Source: Clostridia bacterium (GTDB lineage: Bacteria; Bacillota; Clostridia; Christensenellales; Aristaeellaceae). From it: a DNA stretch of 64,000 bases. The position numbers were made by a program, and so were the translations under genes. The stretch spans positions 62,001-126,000 of the forward strand of contig JAFPWH010000012.1 of NCBI GenBank assembly GCA_017395065.1, read 5' to 3'. Shown piece after piece: positions 44,556 to 52,740 of the stretch; the first letter of the stretch is position 1, and every line of letters starts with the position of its first letter. The notes beneath the pieces were generated by a model. That model searched no databases. It saw nothing but the letters and a program-made list of their open reading frames with translations, and was not told where the DNA came from.

Positions 44556-45808
44556 TCCCGGTTTTCCTCCTTTCCGTCAGAATGGTCCCGGTAAGCGGAG
44601 CCCGCCTCGGAAAGAGGCATCATGTTGCCGTTCACCAGGTAAAGATCACCGCCTTGTTCGGCGGGTATCCTGTCAAGATTTTCCAGCGCACGAATGTCGT
44701 TTGCGCTCATCCAGCCGTTCTGCCGTCCGATGGCGTAACCGTTCATCCTGCTTTGGTAGTCGCCCCGGAGGAGGCCCTCAAGGTTGAACTTGAAGAAATA
44801 CGACTTCTTTTCCTCCGGCGTGAACAGTGCGCGCTGCATACTCTGTTCCCAGCGCGTGACCCACGGATCGAGCGTGTATTTCACGAATTCGAGCGACTGC
44901 TGCTCGATGTTGCTGAAGCTGCTCTTTTCGAGGTCGCCCACCATGTGCGGCGGGACGCGGAAAATGCGCGCGATCTCGTCGATCTGGAATTTGCGCATCT
45001 CCAGGAACTGCGCCTGTTCGGGCGAAATGGAGATGGGCGTGAACTTCATGCCCTCTTCGAGCACGGCGATCTTGCCCGCGTTCCCGCTGCCGCCGAACAT
45101 CGTCTGCCAGTTGCTGCGCAGACGGTCGGGATCTTTGACCGTGCCGGGGTGCTCAAGTACGCCTCCGGGATACGCGCCGTTGGCGAAGAACTTCGCACCG
45201 TACTCGTCGCACGACAGCCCCATGCCGATGGCGTTCCTGGCCATTGCGATCGGCGAATACCCGACCAGGCCGTCAAAGCCCAGCCCCGGCACGTGCAGCA
45301 CGTCGTAGGGGCTCAGCCGCACCGTGTTGCTCTTGACCGTTGGCGGGTCGTCCTGCGAGCGCGTGTACTCGTAAAACAGCCTTCCGTTCGCGTCCCTGTC
45401 CACGCGCATCTTGTCCGGCATCAGCGGATACAGCCATATAACATCGCCGCGTCCGTTGCGAATGATCTGCGCGTAGGCGTTGCCCCACAGCAAAAGGTGG
45501 GTCATCAGTGTTTCGCGGAAGATGAAGCTGCTCATCTCCGGGTTCGGCTCGTCGTGCAGGAGCATATACAGCGGATGATCCGTCGCCTTTTCCTTGCCCT
45601 TGTCCGTGTACCGGTACAAATGCAAAGGCAGTCCCGCGACGGCCTCGGACAGAATGCGCACGCAGGCGTAAACCGCCGTCAGCTGCATTGCCGTCTCTTC
45701 GTTCACCGCTTTTCCGGAGGCGCTGCTTCCGCCCAGATATGTCCATCCGCGTCCGATGCGGTCCTTCGGTTTATCGCGGCTTTTGAAAATGCTGCTCAGA
45801 AAGCTCAA
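44552..45808 (-). CDS. Portal protein (HK97 family)
   Basis: A 418-residue dodecameric ring protein through which DNA enters the head. Marks: NEETAMQLTAVYACVRILSE, VAGLPLHLYRY, LLHDEPNPEMS, and SNIEQQSLEFVKYTLDPWV. The start is TTG at 45806-45808, with AAAGGAGC upstream. It ends in an ATGA overlap with the protease gene, and is 19 bp after the terminase stop. Confidence 0.93.
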   Translation of the reverse strand: MSFLSSIFKSRDKPKDRIGRGWTYLGGSSASGKAVNEETAMQLTAVYACVRILSEAVAGLPLHLYRYTDKGKEKATDHPLYMLLHDEPNPEMSSFIFRETLMTHLLLWGNAYAQIIRNGRGDVIWLYPLMPDKMRVDRDANGRLFYEYTRSQDDPPTVKSNTVRLSPYDVLHVPGLGFDGLVGYSPIAMARNAIGMGLSCDEYGAKFFANGAYPGGVLEHPGTVKDPDRLRSNWQTMFGGSGNAGKIAVLEEGMKFTPISISPEQAQFLEMRKFQIDEIARIFRVPPHMVGDLEKSSFSNIEQQSLEFVKYTLDPWVTRWEQSMQRALFTPEEKKSYFFKFNLEGLLRGDYQSRMNGYAIGRQNGWMSANDIRALENLDRIPAEQGGDLYLVNGNMMPLSEAGSAYRDHSDGKEENRE

Positions 45809-45827
45809 TTTCTACCGCTCCTTTCGT

Positions 45828-47432
45828 TCAGATAAGCAAAAGCCCGCGGTTCTCGTACACGGACTCTTGATCGTTTTCGTGCCTCAGTGCACGGTCGAGC
45901 GCCATGATCGTGGCGATCACGCCGTCGATCTTCTCGGTGCTCTTCTCCTTGTCGGCCTTGATGTTTCCCGCAGGGTCCTTGCGGATGAACACATTGTCCA
46001 TCATCCAGCTGAGCACCGGATTTCCGCCGTGCGCGATCTTCTTTTCGAGCGTGAGCTTCATCAGCTCCTTGGTCGGCGGGCTCATATCCTTGAAGCCCTG
46101 TCCGAAAGGAACCACCGTAAGCCCCATGCCCTCAAGGTTCTGCACCATCTGCACGGCGCCCCATCGGTCGAATGCGATCTCCCGGATGTTGTACAGTTTG
46201 CTCAGCTGCTCGATATAAGCTTCGATAAACCCGTAGTGGATCACATTGCCCTCGGTCACGTTAACAAGCCCGTCGCGCACCCACAGGTCATAGGGTACAT
46301 GGTCCCGTTTCGTGCGCGTATCGAGCGCCTCCTCCGGAAGCCAGAAATAAGGCAGTACAGCATAACGCCCGTCATCCGCTTCTGTCGCCGGAGGGAATAC
46401 CAGCGCAAGCGCCGTAATGTCGCCCGTGCTGGAAAGGTCCAGCCCACCGTAACACTTCCGGCCCTCAAGCTCACTTGGATCAACCGGAAATGCACAGGCA
46501 TTCCATTTGTCCATCGGCATCCAGCGCAATGTTTGTTTGACCCACTGATTCAGTCTCAGCTGCCGAAATGCGTTCTCTTCTCCGGGGTTCTGTTTTGCGC
46601 TGTCACACGCTTCGCGCACTTTATCGATGGAGACCGTGATCCCCAGGGACGGGTTTGCTTTCGCCCATACCTTGGGATCGGTCCAGTCGTCGTTTACGTC
46701 TGCGCCGAAGATCACCGGATAAAAGGTCTTGTCGTGCTTTTTCCCGTTGATGATATCCAGTGCCTTCTGGTGCACCTCATAGCAGATGCTTTTCGTATCG
46801 ACGCCCGCGGTTGTGATCAGAAAGAACAGGGGCTGCATTCGCGCATCGCCCGCGCCCTTCGTCATAACGTCGTACAGTTTCCGGTTCGGCTGCGTGTGCA
46901 ACTCGTCGAAGATCACACCGGAGGTGTTGAAACCGTGCTTGCTTGCGACGTCCGCCGAAACGACCTGGTAAAAGCTGTTTGTCGGCAGGTACTCAATGCG
47001 CTTCCTGGCGGTCAGTATTTTGCATCGTTTATTGAGCGCCGGGCACATGCGTACCATGTCGGCGGCGACGTCAAAAACGATGGACGCCTGCTGACGGTCG
47101 GCGGCGCAGCCGTATACCTCGGCGCGCTCCTCACCGTCACCGCACAAAAGCAGCAGCGCTACCGCTGCCGCAAGCTCACTCTTTCCCTGTTTCTTCGGTA
47201 TCTCCACGTAGGCCGTGGAGAATTGCCGGTATCCGTTTTCCTTGATCGTCCCGAACACGTCGCGGATGATCTGTTCCTGCCAGTCTATGAGCTCAAATTT
47301 CTGCATCGCCCAGATGCCCTTGGTGTGGCACAGGCACTCAATAAAATTGACCGCGTAATCCGCGGCCTTTTTATCGTAGTGACTGCCCTCCGCCATGAAG
47401 CGCGTGGGCGTGTATTTTTTGAGCTTCCTCAC
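45828..47432 (-). CDS. terL: Terminase large subunit
   Basis: A 534-residue packaging motor. The ATPase half has a Walker A-like PKKQGKSE (about 79-86) and Walker B GVIFDELH (about 172-179). The nuclease half begins at YGGLDLSSTGD (about 318-328). It cuts concatemer DNA and pumps it into the prohead. It overlaps the small subunit gene by 4 bp (ATGA), and portal follows. Confidence 0.95.
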   Translation of the reverse strand: MRKLKKYTPTRFMAEGSHYDKKAADYAVNFIECLCHTKGIWAMQKFELIDWQEQIIRDVFGTIKENGYRQFSTAYVEIPKKQGKSELAAAVALLLLCGDGEERAEVYGCAADRQQASIVFDVAADMVRMCPALNKRCKILTARKRIEYLPTNSFYQVVSADVASKHGFNTSGVIFDELHTQPNRKLYDVMTKGAGDARMQPLFFLITTAGVDTKSICYEVHQKALDIINGKKHDKTFYPVIFGADVNDDWTDPKVWAKANPSLGITVSIDKVREACDSAKQNPGEENAFRQLRLNQWVKQTLRWMPMDKWNACAFPVDPSELEGRKCYGGLDLSSTGDITALALVFPPATEADDGRYAVLPYFWLPEEALDTRTKRDHVPYDLWVRDGLVNVTEGNVIHYGFIEAYIEQLSKLYNIREIAFDRWGAVQMVQNLEGMGLTVVPFGQGFKDMSPPTKELMKLTLEKKIAHGGNPVLSWMMDNVFIRKDPAGNIKADKEKSTEKIDGVIATIMALDRALRHENDQESVYENRGLLLI

Positions 47433-48067
47433 AGCTTGGCGTTAAGCAGCTTTTCCATCAGGTCGTCATCATTCGACGTCCCGTAGCCCATGCTGCCGTT
47501 CTCCTTGACGATCTGCCAGATGACGAACCAGTCGGTGTTCACCTGTTTCTTGTAGTCCCTGCTCATAGACACGAAAGGCGACGAAACCGGGTTTCCGGTC
47601 GTCGGGTGTTTTCCGAGGTATCCGTACTGCGAGATCGCTTCCTCGCACTGTATCCAGCGCGCAACGGACTGAGCGTACTGTTCGACGATCTGCTTGGGCA
47701 CGAGCCCGCCGCAGCCGTTTTCCTTGAGCCACAGCCACGTTTCGCGGAACACGTCCTTGGCGATCAGGTAGCTGCCGTTTTTCTGCTGCCGGAGCATGTA
47801 TTCCCGCACATCCGGTATGTCCGCCGCTTCCAGATCTGTGACTTCCGGCAGCGTGCCGACGGCGGTTTCCAGTTTCGGCTTCTTTGCCGCTTCCTCGCTC
47901 GCCTTCGCGTCCTTGAGTATCTCCCGGGCCCGCTTTTCCGCGCTGCTCAGGGGCGCCTTTGCCTTGGATTCGGTGCCGTCCAGTATTTTCTCGTCCAAAC
48001 TCTTCCGTTTTCGTCCGGAGCCTGCCCGCGCACCGCCTCTTACCGTTCCGTCCTTCGCCATTTTCAT
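47429..48067 (-). CDS. Terminase small subunit (P27 family)
   Basis: A 212-residue DNA-recognition subunit with a basic N-terminus (RGGARAGSGRKRKSLDEK) and the P27 family core: FRETWLWLKENGCGGLVPKQ, VEQYAQSVARWIQCEEAISQ, NPVSSPFVSMSRDYKKQVN. It binds the packaging start site and recruits the large subunit. AAGAAGG is just upstream. HNH nuclease upstream and terminase downstream suggest HK97-like cos packaging. Confidence 0.92.
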   Translation of the reverse strand: MKMAKDGTVRGGARAGSGRKRKSLDEKILDGTESKAKAPLSSAEKRAREILKDAKASEEAAKKPKLETAVGTLPEVTDLEAADIPDVREYMLRQQKNGSYLIAKDVFRETWLWLKENGCGGLVPKQIVEQYAQSVARWIQCEEAISQYGYLGKHPTTGNPVSSPFVSMSRDYKKQVNTDWFVIWQIVKENGSMGYGTSNDDDLMEKLLNAKL

Positions 48068-48198
48068 ACACCTTCTTCAAATTTTTTCAGCGAATTTCTG
48101 GTAATTATCGGTTTTTCCATTACGATTTTGATATATCGCTTTTTTGAAATCAAAAAAATGCACACGAGAGTGCCGCGTCGCTTCCCTTGGGAAAGGAT
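48068..48198. other. Gap between HNH nuclease and terminase genes; candidate packaging site
   Basis: 131 bp, richer in A and T than its surroundings, with no gene. cos or pac sites often lie next to the small terminase gene, so this is a candidate site; no specific motif can be confirmed. Confidence 0.4.
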
Positions 48199-48582
48199 TT
48201 AGAGATTTTCCTCCCCCCTACCCTCCTTTTTCCGGAGGAGGCCCCCCTGCTCCATCTCGGTCTTGCTGTGACACGCCAGGCACAGCGCCCGCAGGTTGTC
48301 CCAGTCGTGCGTTCCGCCCTGGCTGAGCGGCAGCACATGGTGCACGTGCCGGGCGGGCGTCATGCGTCCTTCTTCCAGGCACCTTTCGCACAGCGGATGC
48401 GCCCTGATGTACGCGTCCCGCACCCTGCGCCACCGGGCATCGTAGCGCCGGTTGATCTCCGGATCGCGCTCGTACCTGTTGTACCTTTGCGCCTCGATCT
48501 TCCTGTGCGCTTCGCAAAACCGCCCGTCCGTCAAATTCGGGCAGCCCGGGAACGAGCACGGCCTCTTGGGTCTGTACGGCAT
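48199..48582 (-). CDS. HNH endonuclease of the packaging module
   Basis: A 127-residue nuclease. The start MPYRPKRP at 48582 has GAAGGTGA upstream. A zinc pair CSFPGCPNL, a CERCLEEG knuckle, and the HNH core ARHVHHVLPLSQGG followed by NLRALCLACHSK are all present. Such nucleases next to terminase genes are needed for cos cleavage in HK97-type phages. It is the first late gene after the terminators at 48600-48770. Confidence 0.9.
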   Translation of the reverse strand: MPYRPKRPCSFPGCPNLTDGRFCEAHRKIEAQRYNRYERDPEINRRYDARWRRVRDAYIRAHPLCERCLEEGRMTPARHVHHVLPLSQGGTHDWDNLRALCLACHSKTEMEQGGLLRKKEGRGEENL

Positions 48583-48601
48583 ACTCTCACCTTCAAAGAA
48601 A

Positions 48602-48633
48602 TCCGGCGCGGGAGAAAGGAAGACCGCGCCGGA
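48602..48633 (-). terminator. Terminator or leader hairpin before the late operon
   Basis: A perfect 10-bp stem (48602-48611 with 48624-48633) and, on the minus strand, TTTCTTTG after it. It lies just upstream of the HNH gene, so it could be a conditional terminator that a late regulator overcomes. Confidence 0.7.
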
Positions 48634-48697
48634 AAACAGCCTAACGGCTATTCCAGCATGTATCCTACCATACCACAAAGCAACATGTGTGACATTC

Positions 48698-48711
48698 GTT
48701 GCATTTGCAAC
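48698..48711. promoter_or_regulatory. Palindrome GTTGCATTTGCAAC upstream of the late operon
   Basis: A perfect 14-bp palindrome between the tandem terminators and the HNH gene, with a further GCAACAT at 48680-48686. It is a possible binding site for the ArpU-like late regulator. No clear -35/-10 pair is seen beside it, as expected if activation is required. Confidence 0.45.
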
Positions 48712-48713
48712 AT

Positions 48714-48770
48714 AAAAAAAAGACCCCGCCGAAGCGGGGAATAAAAAAGAACCCCGCACAAAGCGGGGCT
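48714..48770 (-). terminator. Tandem terminators ending the early transcript
   Basis: Two hairpins with CCCCGC/GCGGGG stems (48752-48757 with 48763-48768, and 48724-48729 with 48734-48739). On the minus strand each is followed by T-rich runs (TTCTTTTTT and TCTTTTTTTT). Together they separate early from late transcription. Confidence 0.9.
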
Positions 48771-48774
48771 CCCC

Positions 48775-49209
48775 TCACTCAAACAAACTGATCTGTCCCG
48801 GCGGCGGCCCGGGGTCGTTCCCTTCGACGTACCTGTAGCAGAAAGCCTTCACGGAATACTCCGTCTCCTTCCCGCCGATCTCGTCGGCCACCTGCTGCCA
48901 CGTCATCTGGTCCAGGAACCTGAGCTTGAGGATCAGTTTAATCCTGGCGTTGGCCGCCTTTTCGATGTACAGGCTCAGCCTGTTGCGCTGCGCGATGTAT
49001 TCTCCGATGGACTTTTCCAGTTTCCTTTCCGCGTCCACCACGCGCGGCACGACCTCGCCGATCCTGTCGCTCACGCCGGAGGCGTGCGGCATTCCGGTGA
49101 TCGCCTGCGCCTTCACGTCGGCGGCGTCGCGCATCTCCTGCAGCCTCGCCTTCTCCCTCGAAATCAGTTTTTCGAGATACGGCAGCTGCTCCAGCTCCTT
49201 GACCGTCAA
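48775..49209 (-). CDS. ArpU/DUF1492-like late transcription regulator
   Basis: A 144-residue helical DNA-binding protein, last of the early transcript. The C-terminal LKLRFLDQMTWQQVADEIGG and following helix resemble the sigma-region-4 type HTH of ArpU, RinA and DUF1492 proteins that activate late genes. The start is read as TTG at 49207-49209 because GGAGG lies 8 bases upstream; a GTG at 49218 touches that site. It sits directly upstream of the late operon it may control. Confidence 0.75.
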   Translation of the reverse strand: MTVKELEQLPYLEKLISREKARLQEMRDAADVKAQAITGMPHASGVSDRIGEVVPRVVDAERKLEKSIGEYIAQRNRLSLYIEKAANARIKLILKLRFLDQMTWQQVADEIGGKETEYSVKAFCYRYVEGNDPGPPPGQISLFE

Positions 49210-49258
49210 GCCCCACACCTCCTCACAAAGCTCTGCTTATAGTATACGATTTCATGCC

Positions 49259-49627
49259 CTACATGTCAATTTCCTGATCGTCCACGGGCAGATCGCCCGC
49301 GTCGAACATCGACACTTGCGGATCATCCGCTTCCTTGAGCCAGTACACGCCGTGCTCCCTTTCCAGCACATAGTGATCGTCGACGTGCCCTTCCTTCTTC
49401 CCTTCGAGCTTTACGGCGTAGCCGACCTTGTGCGTGAACAGCGGAACGGTCTGCACGTCGCCGCTTTCGGTCTCTTCCGTCAGCAGTTGGATCTTCATTT
49501 TCACATTGACCTCCGCCTCCGGAGAATCGCATTCGTCCATCTTCCTGAGCAGCGCGTTGATCACCAGGTTCATGTCGGCCTTAAGGTTTTTGAAGACGTC
49601 TCCGTCCATATCGATCGCTCTGATCAT
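49259..49627 (-). CDS. Early phage protein of unknown function
   Basis: A 122-residue acidic protein with the pattern ADMNLVINALLRKMDECDS, MKIQLLTEETESGDVQTVPL, and FTHKVGYAVKLEG. Similar proteins occur near the late regulator in other clostridial phages. GGAGG precedes the ATG, 4 bp after the upstream gene. No motif gives a function. Confidence 0.6.
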   Translation of the reverse strand: MIRAIDMDGDVFKNLKADMNLVINALLRKMDECDSPEAEVNVKMKIQLLTEETESGDVQTVPLFTHKVGYAVKLEGKKEGHVDDHYVLEREHGVYWLKEADDPQVSMFDAGDLPVDDQEIDM

Positions 49628-49631
49628 ATTC

Positions 49632-50273
49632 TTATTCCTCCATAATCAGTTCCGCCGCGTACGGCAGCATTCCCACCCACGTGATGAACACCTGCCATTC
49701 CAGCAGCTTGTGGCCCCTGCGCTGGCGGCATATCGTCCGGAGCACCTCGTAGTTGAACTGCACCGTGCTCTTCTGGCAGTAGCTCTCCGGCAAAAGGCCC
49801 AAAATCGCGTCCCACAGTTCCCGCCGGACGGTGACCTGCTTTTCCGGCGTCTCGAAGTATCTCTTGCGCCAGTTGTTCAATTGGTCGATCAGCACCTGCA
49901 AAACGCCCTTCGCCTCGTCCTGAAGGCTGTCCGTTGCAAAGTCCTCCATCTCAAACTTCTTGTACAGGAGCTTATGCATCTTGCTGCAGCTGTTCCTTAC
50001 CGTCCCGACCTTGTACGTGTCCAGCTGCTGCCACCAGTAAAGCGGCGCGGTCACGTCGAAGGTGACGTTGATCATCCGCAGAAACTTCCTGTGCTCGCTC
50101 CCGCCCGCGACCAGCTTCTTCATCAGCCGCATGTCGTTTTCGCCGATCTTCGGCACGCCGTTGCCCGTATTGAAATCCGTGTCGCTCCTTGCCCAGCTGT
50201 TCAGCGGATTGCGCATCCCGCGGATCGCGGCGGCCCAGCCGTCCACTGCCAGGTTCTCAAGTAGCATCCCCAT
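49632..50273 (-). CDS. ThyX-like protein
   Basis: A 213-residue protein whose layout recalls flavin-dependent thymidylate synthase: RNPLNSWARSDT near the N-terminus, then VTAPLYWWQQLDTYKVGTVRNS where ThyX has its RHR-x7-S motif (read here as residues 75-96, split at QQL), then LLPESYCQKSTVQFNYEVL and a basic helix near the end. The true RHR motif is missing, so enzyme activity is doubtful. It may be a remodelled relative with another role. GGAGG precedes the ATG. Confidence 0.45.
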   Translation of the reverse strand: MGMLLENLAVDGWAAAIRGMRNPLNSWARSDTDFNTGNGVPKIGENDMRLMKKLVAGGSEHRKFLRMINVTFDVTAPLYWWQQLDTYKVGTVRNSCSKMHKLLYKKFEMEDFATDSLQDEAKGVLQVLIDQLNNWRKRYFETPEKQVTVRRELWDAILGLLPESYCQKSTVQFNYEVLRTICRQRRGHKLLEWQVFITWVGMLPYAAELIMEE

Positions 50274-50496
50274 TGTCGTCCTCCTCTATGACCCAGACCA
50301 TGCCCGGGTAATCCGTGATCGGCTTTGCGCCGCTGAGCGTTCCGTGCTTCCATCCCCGGAAGCTGAACACTTTGTACTTGCCGGAAACCGTGATCTGCCC
50401 GCGCAGCCCGTCCCCGCGGACGTCCCTTAATTCGATCTCGGTGCCGTCCTTAAGCTTCTTTACCTCCGCCGCCCGGAGGATCCGTTCTCTCCGCAT
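50257..50496 (-). CDS. Small early phage protein
   Basis: A 79-residue protein, start at 50496 with GAGAGG upstream. Short beta-rich pattern: KDGTEIELRDVRGDGLRG, YKVFSFRGWKHGTLSG, and an acidic end. It overlaps both neighbours slightly. No family recognised. Confidence 0.55.
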   Translation of the reverse strand: MRRERILRAAEVKKLKDGTEIELRDVRGDGLRGQITVSGKYKVFSFRGWKHGTLSGAKPITDYPGMVWVIEEDDNGDAT

Positions 50497-50795
50497 CCGG
50501 TTTCCCTCTCTTTCTTCTTGATCGCGGCAGCCGCCTCCGGCGCCTTGCTCATCGGGATCATGCACACCATGTACATCTTCCCGCCGATCAGCGCGTAGAC
50601 GTGCGCCCTGCTCTCCACCGACAGCCACACAAGATACGTGTTTTCGCCCCTGCTCTGATCGAGCGCCCACTGTTCCCTGAGCGTTTGCAGCCTCTCCGCG
50701 TAGCGCGGCTGCCTGCTCACGAGCTTTATGATCGGGTCCAGCACCTCCGGAGAAGCGATAAAGTATCTCGCGCCCCGCGCGCGGCACACGGTCAT
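50460..50795 (-). CDS. Small early phage protein
   Basis: A 111-residue protein (RYFIASPEVLDPIIKLVSRQ, NTYLVWLSVESRAHVYALIG). No known domain. AAGGAGC lies close to the ATG. It overlaps the neighbours at both ends, as is normal in this packed early region. Confidence 0.55.
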   Translation of the reverse strand: MTVCRARGARYFIASPEVLDPIIKLVSRQPRYAERLQTLREQWALDQSRGENTYLVWLSVESRAHVYALIGGKMYMVCMIPMSKAPEAAAAIKKKERETGCGENGSSGRRR

Positions 50796-51103
50796 TGCTC
50801 CTTCGCGGCGTCATAGACCGCCTGCAGGTTTTTGATCAGCGCGGGAATCTCCTCGATAACCTTTTCCCGCGTCGGCCCCATGATGACGCTGCGCCACACC
50901 TTCGGGTGCTGTATGTTGTACACGGTCTCCGGCAGCATCTCGCACTCGACCGACACGGTCCACCTTACCGGCGCGCCCGTCTTGACCGCAAGCTTGTTGT
51001 CGATCTTTACGCGCCCGACGCACAGCACGCCTTTTTTCTGCATTTCGCGGATTCGCCTGTCGATCTCCGCCTTCTGCCTTTTCAGATCCTCGATCGTCTC
51101 CAT
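50792..51103 (-). CDS. Early phage protein with N-terminal coiled coil
   Basis: A 103-residue protein, start METIEDL at 51103 with AAAGGA upstream. An N-terminal helix (DLKRQKAEIDRRIREMQKK) is followed by a beta-rich part (RWTVSVECEMLPETVYNIQ) and a C-terminal helix. Function unknown. Confidence 0.55.
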   Translation of the reverse strand: METIEDLKRQKAEIDRRIREMQKKGVLCVGRVKIDNKLAVKTGAPVRWTVSVECEMLPETVYNIQHPKVWRSVIMGPTREKVIEEIPALIKNLQAVYDAAKEQ

Positions 51104-51312
51104 TACGCTGTCCTTTCCGGGAAAGCCTCCCATTCGTCGCCGTAGAGATCGCTTTTCAGCATCAGCCGCGCCCCGCCGATCATGTCGAATTTCAGAAACG
51201 GAGCGTGCTCGCTGTGGAAAAGTCCCCATCCGTCATACTTCGGCGTGAGCCGGAATTTCAGCCACACGGGCCGCCCGCAGCTTACCGCCTCTTCAAGCGT
51301 CAGTCTCTTCAT
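51103..51312 (-). CDS. Small early phage protein
   Basis: A 69-residue protein, with aromatic-rich residues (PKYDGWGLFHSEHAPFLKF) and no known domain. GGGAGG precedes the ATG. One-base overlap with the gene downstream and 20 bp with the gene upstream. Confidence 0.55.
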   Translation of the reverse strand: MKRLTLEEAVSCGRPVWLKFRLTPKYDGWGLFHSEHAPFLKFDMIGGARLMLKSDLYGDEWEAFPERTA

Positions 51313-51847
51313 GTCCGTCCTCCCACTGCATCTCCAGCATGATCTTGCGCGCGTCGCCGGTCTTTATGCCGTACTCGTTCCAGATGCACTCGCCGTCCAC
51401 GAGGCCGGGGATTTCGTGCGTGAACAGCGCGGCGATGGCCCTGCGCTTTCTGCACTTTTCGATCGCCTTTGCGTCCTTGTCGCAAAACCCGCAGTCCTGC
51501 ACGATGTACTCCATCAGCGCCCGCACCTCGTCCCGCGTGATGTAGACCATGTCCTTGTCGTCGACGCTGAACTTGCTGGGCCCGACCGTGTGCATGTAGA
51601 TGTCGGTGTTCGTCAGGTCGTGCTTAAGCTTTCGCCAGTCGCTCTCCGGGATCGTCCTGCGGAACTGCGTTTTCACGTCTTCCAGCAGATGCGCGACCTG
51701 CTCGATCTCGTTCCAGGCGCTGCGCGTCATCTCCTCAAAGCGCCGTTTCAGATCCGGCATCTTCGCCCCGATCACGCGGGCGACCGCGAACAGGAACCGC
51801 GCCGCCTCGTATTCGCGCGCGACCAGGCGTCTTTCAGTATCGCTCAT
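51293..51847 (-). CDS. Early phage protein of unknown function
   Basis: A 184-residue helical protein with basic helices (RRLVAREYEAARFLFAVARV, RRFEEMTRSAWNEIEQVAH) and a Cys pair (DCGFCDKDAK) near residue 125. Such proteins recur in Firmicute phages. AAGGACGG precedes the ATG. No enzymatic motif is seen. Confidence 0.6.
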   Translation of the reverse strand: MSDTERRLVAREYEAARFLFAVARVIGAKMPDLKRRFEEMTRSAWNEIEQVAHLLEDVKTQFRRTIPESDWRKLKHDLTNTDIYMHTVGPSKFSVDDKDMVYITRDEVRALMEYIVQDCGFCDKDAKAIEKCRKRRAIAALFTHEIPGLVDGECIWNEYGIKTGDARKIMLEMQWEDGHEETDA

Positions 51848-52127
51848 ACCGCCCGTCCTTCTCCGTAAAGCCCGGCAGCCCGTCGAATTCGGCCTTCATC
51901 GTGCTCCACAGCGTTTTGTCGACCTGGCGCACATAGCTCAGATAGAGCTCCAGATTGTGCACGCGGTCCTTAAGTTCCTCGTATTCGTCGATCAGGTCGA
52001 GCACATATTCCAGCGCCTTGCTCGGTATGAACTCGCTGCCCGTCTGCAGCGGAGTTCCCTCCCTCGCGTTTTTCCATCTCTGCTTGAACGGCGTCGCTTT
52101 CGGAAACACATAGATCGTCTTTTTCAT
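51834..52127 (-). CDS. Small early phage protein
   Basis: A 97-residue helical protein (ALEYVLDLIDEYEELKDRVH). The start is ATG at 52127; an adjacent GTG at 52130 is also possible. AGGGGG lies upstream. It overlaps the MazG-like gene stop by one base. Function unknown. Confidence 0.55.
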   Translation of the reverse strand: MKKTIYVFPKATPFKQRWKNAREGTPLQTGSEFIPSKALEYVLDLIDEYEELKDRVHNLELYLSYVRQVDKTLWSTMKAEFDGLPGFTEKDGRYERY

Positions 52128-52417
52128 CACATGAGCCCCCTTTCTTTTGACAGCAGGCGCACTGCCCAGCGCGCAAGCTTCATCTTCTTGGCTTTGTCGA
52201 TCATGTCCTCGCTCACGCAGTGCAGCTGATCCAGATACAGCCGGCAGTCGCCGATCTCCTCGTTCAGGTGCCTGATCGCGTTCTCCTCCGTCACCGCCGT
52301 CGGGTTCTTCCCGTCCCGCGCCCGGTAGAGCTTGAGCGCCGCCTGGCTGAGCTCCGCGGCCTCCTCGGCGAGGCCCAGCAAAAGCGTCTGCTGGTCAACC
52401 ATCTCGTCGATCCTCAT
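52127..52417 (-). CDS. MazG-like nucleotide pyrophosphohydrolase-type protein
   Basis: A 96-residue helical protein; start MRIDEMV at 52417. It shows the MazG-like signature LAEEAAELSQAALKLYR (EExxE) followed by HLNEEIGDCRLYLDQL (ExxD), the metal-binding residues of all-alpha NTP pyrophosphatases. Phage MazG-type proteins lower abnormal nucleotides or alarmones during infection. Confidence 0.75.
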   Translation of the reverse strand: MRIDEMVDQQTLLLGLAEEAAELSQAALKLYRARDGKNPTAVTEENAIRHLNEEIGDCRLYLDQLHCVSEDMIDKAKKMKLARWAVRLLSKERGLM

Positions 52418-52740
52418 CTTTGCGCCTCCTTTTCCTCTTTCTTTCGCCAGTATGCCTTCTTGACGCGCTCGCTGGCGTCCAGCCGGCACTTCAGGCAGTG
52501 TGTGTAGCGCGTATCGGGGAGCGGCGTCCCGCACCGCCTGCACAGGTTTTTCTTTATGCGCTCCTGCCTCAAAATCTCGTGGCTTCTTCGCTGTGTCTCC
52601 TTGCAGCGCGCGCAAAGGTTCGTCCCGTCGCTCCTCTCCTGCCCGCAGCAGGTGCAAACGCCCTTTTCCTTGAGCCGCCAGTAGCGCCGCCTGCGCCAGT
52701 CGCGCTCCTTATCCGGCGTCAGGTAAAATCGCTCGCTCAT
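52414..52740 (-). CDS. Cysteine-rich zinc-ribbon protein
   Basis: A 108-residue basic protein with three CxxC-type knuckles (CTCCGQER, LCARCKET, LCRRCGTPLP, LKCR). It is probably a zinc-binding nucleic-acid protein. The start at 52740 has GAGG 8 bases upstream; the GTG at 52749 is too near. It is related in layout to the gene at 56731. Confidence 0.65.
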   Translation of the reverse strand: MSERFYLTPDKERDWRRRRYWRLKEKGVCTCCGQERSDGTNLCARCKETQRRSHEILRQERIKKNLCRRCGTPLPDTRYTHCLKCRLDASERVKKAYWRKKEEKEAQR

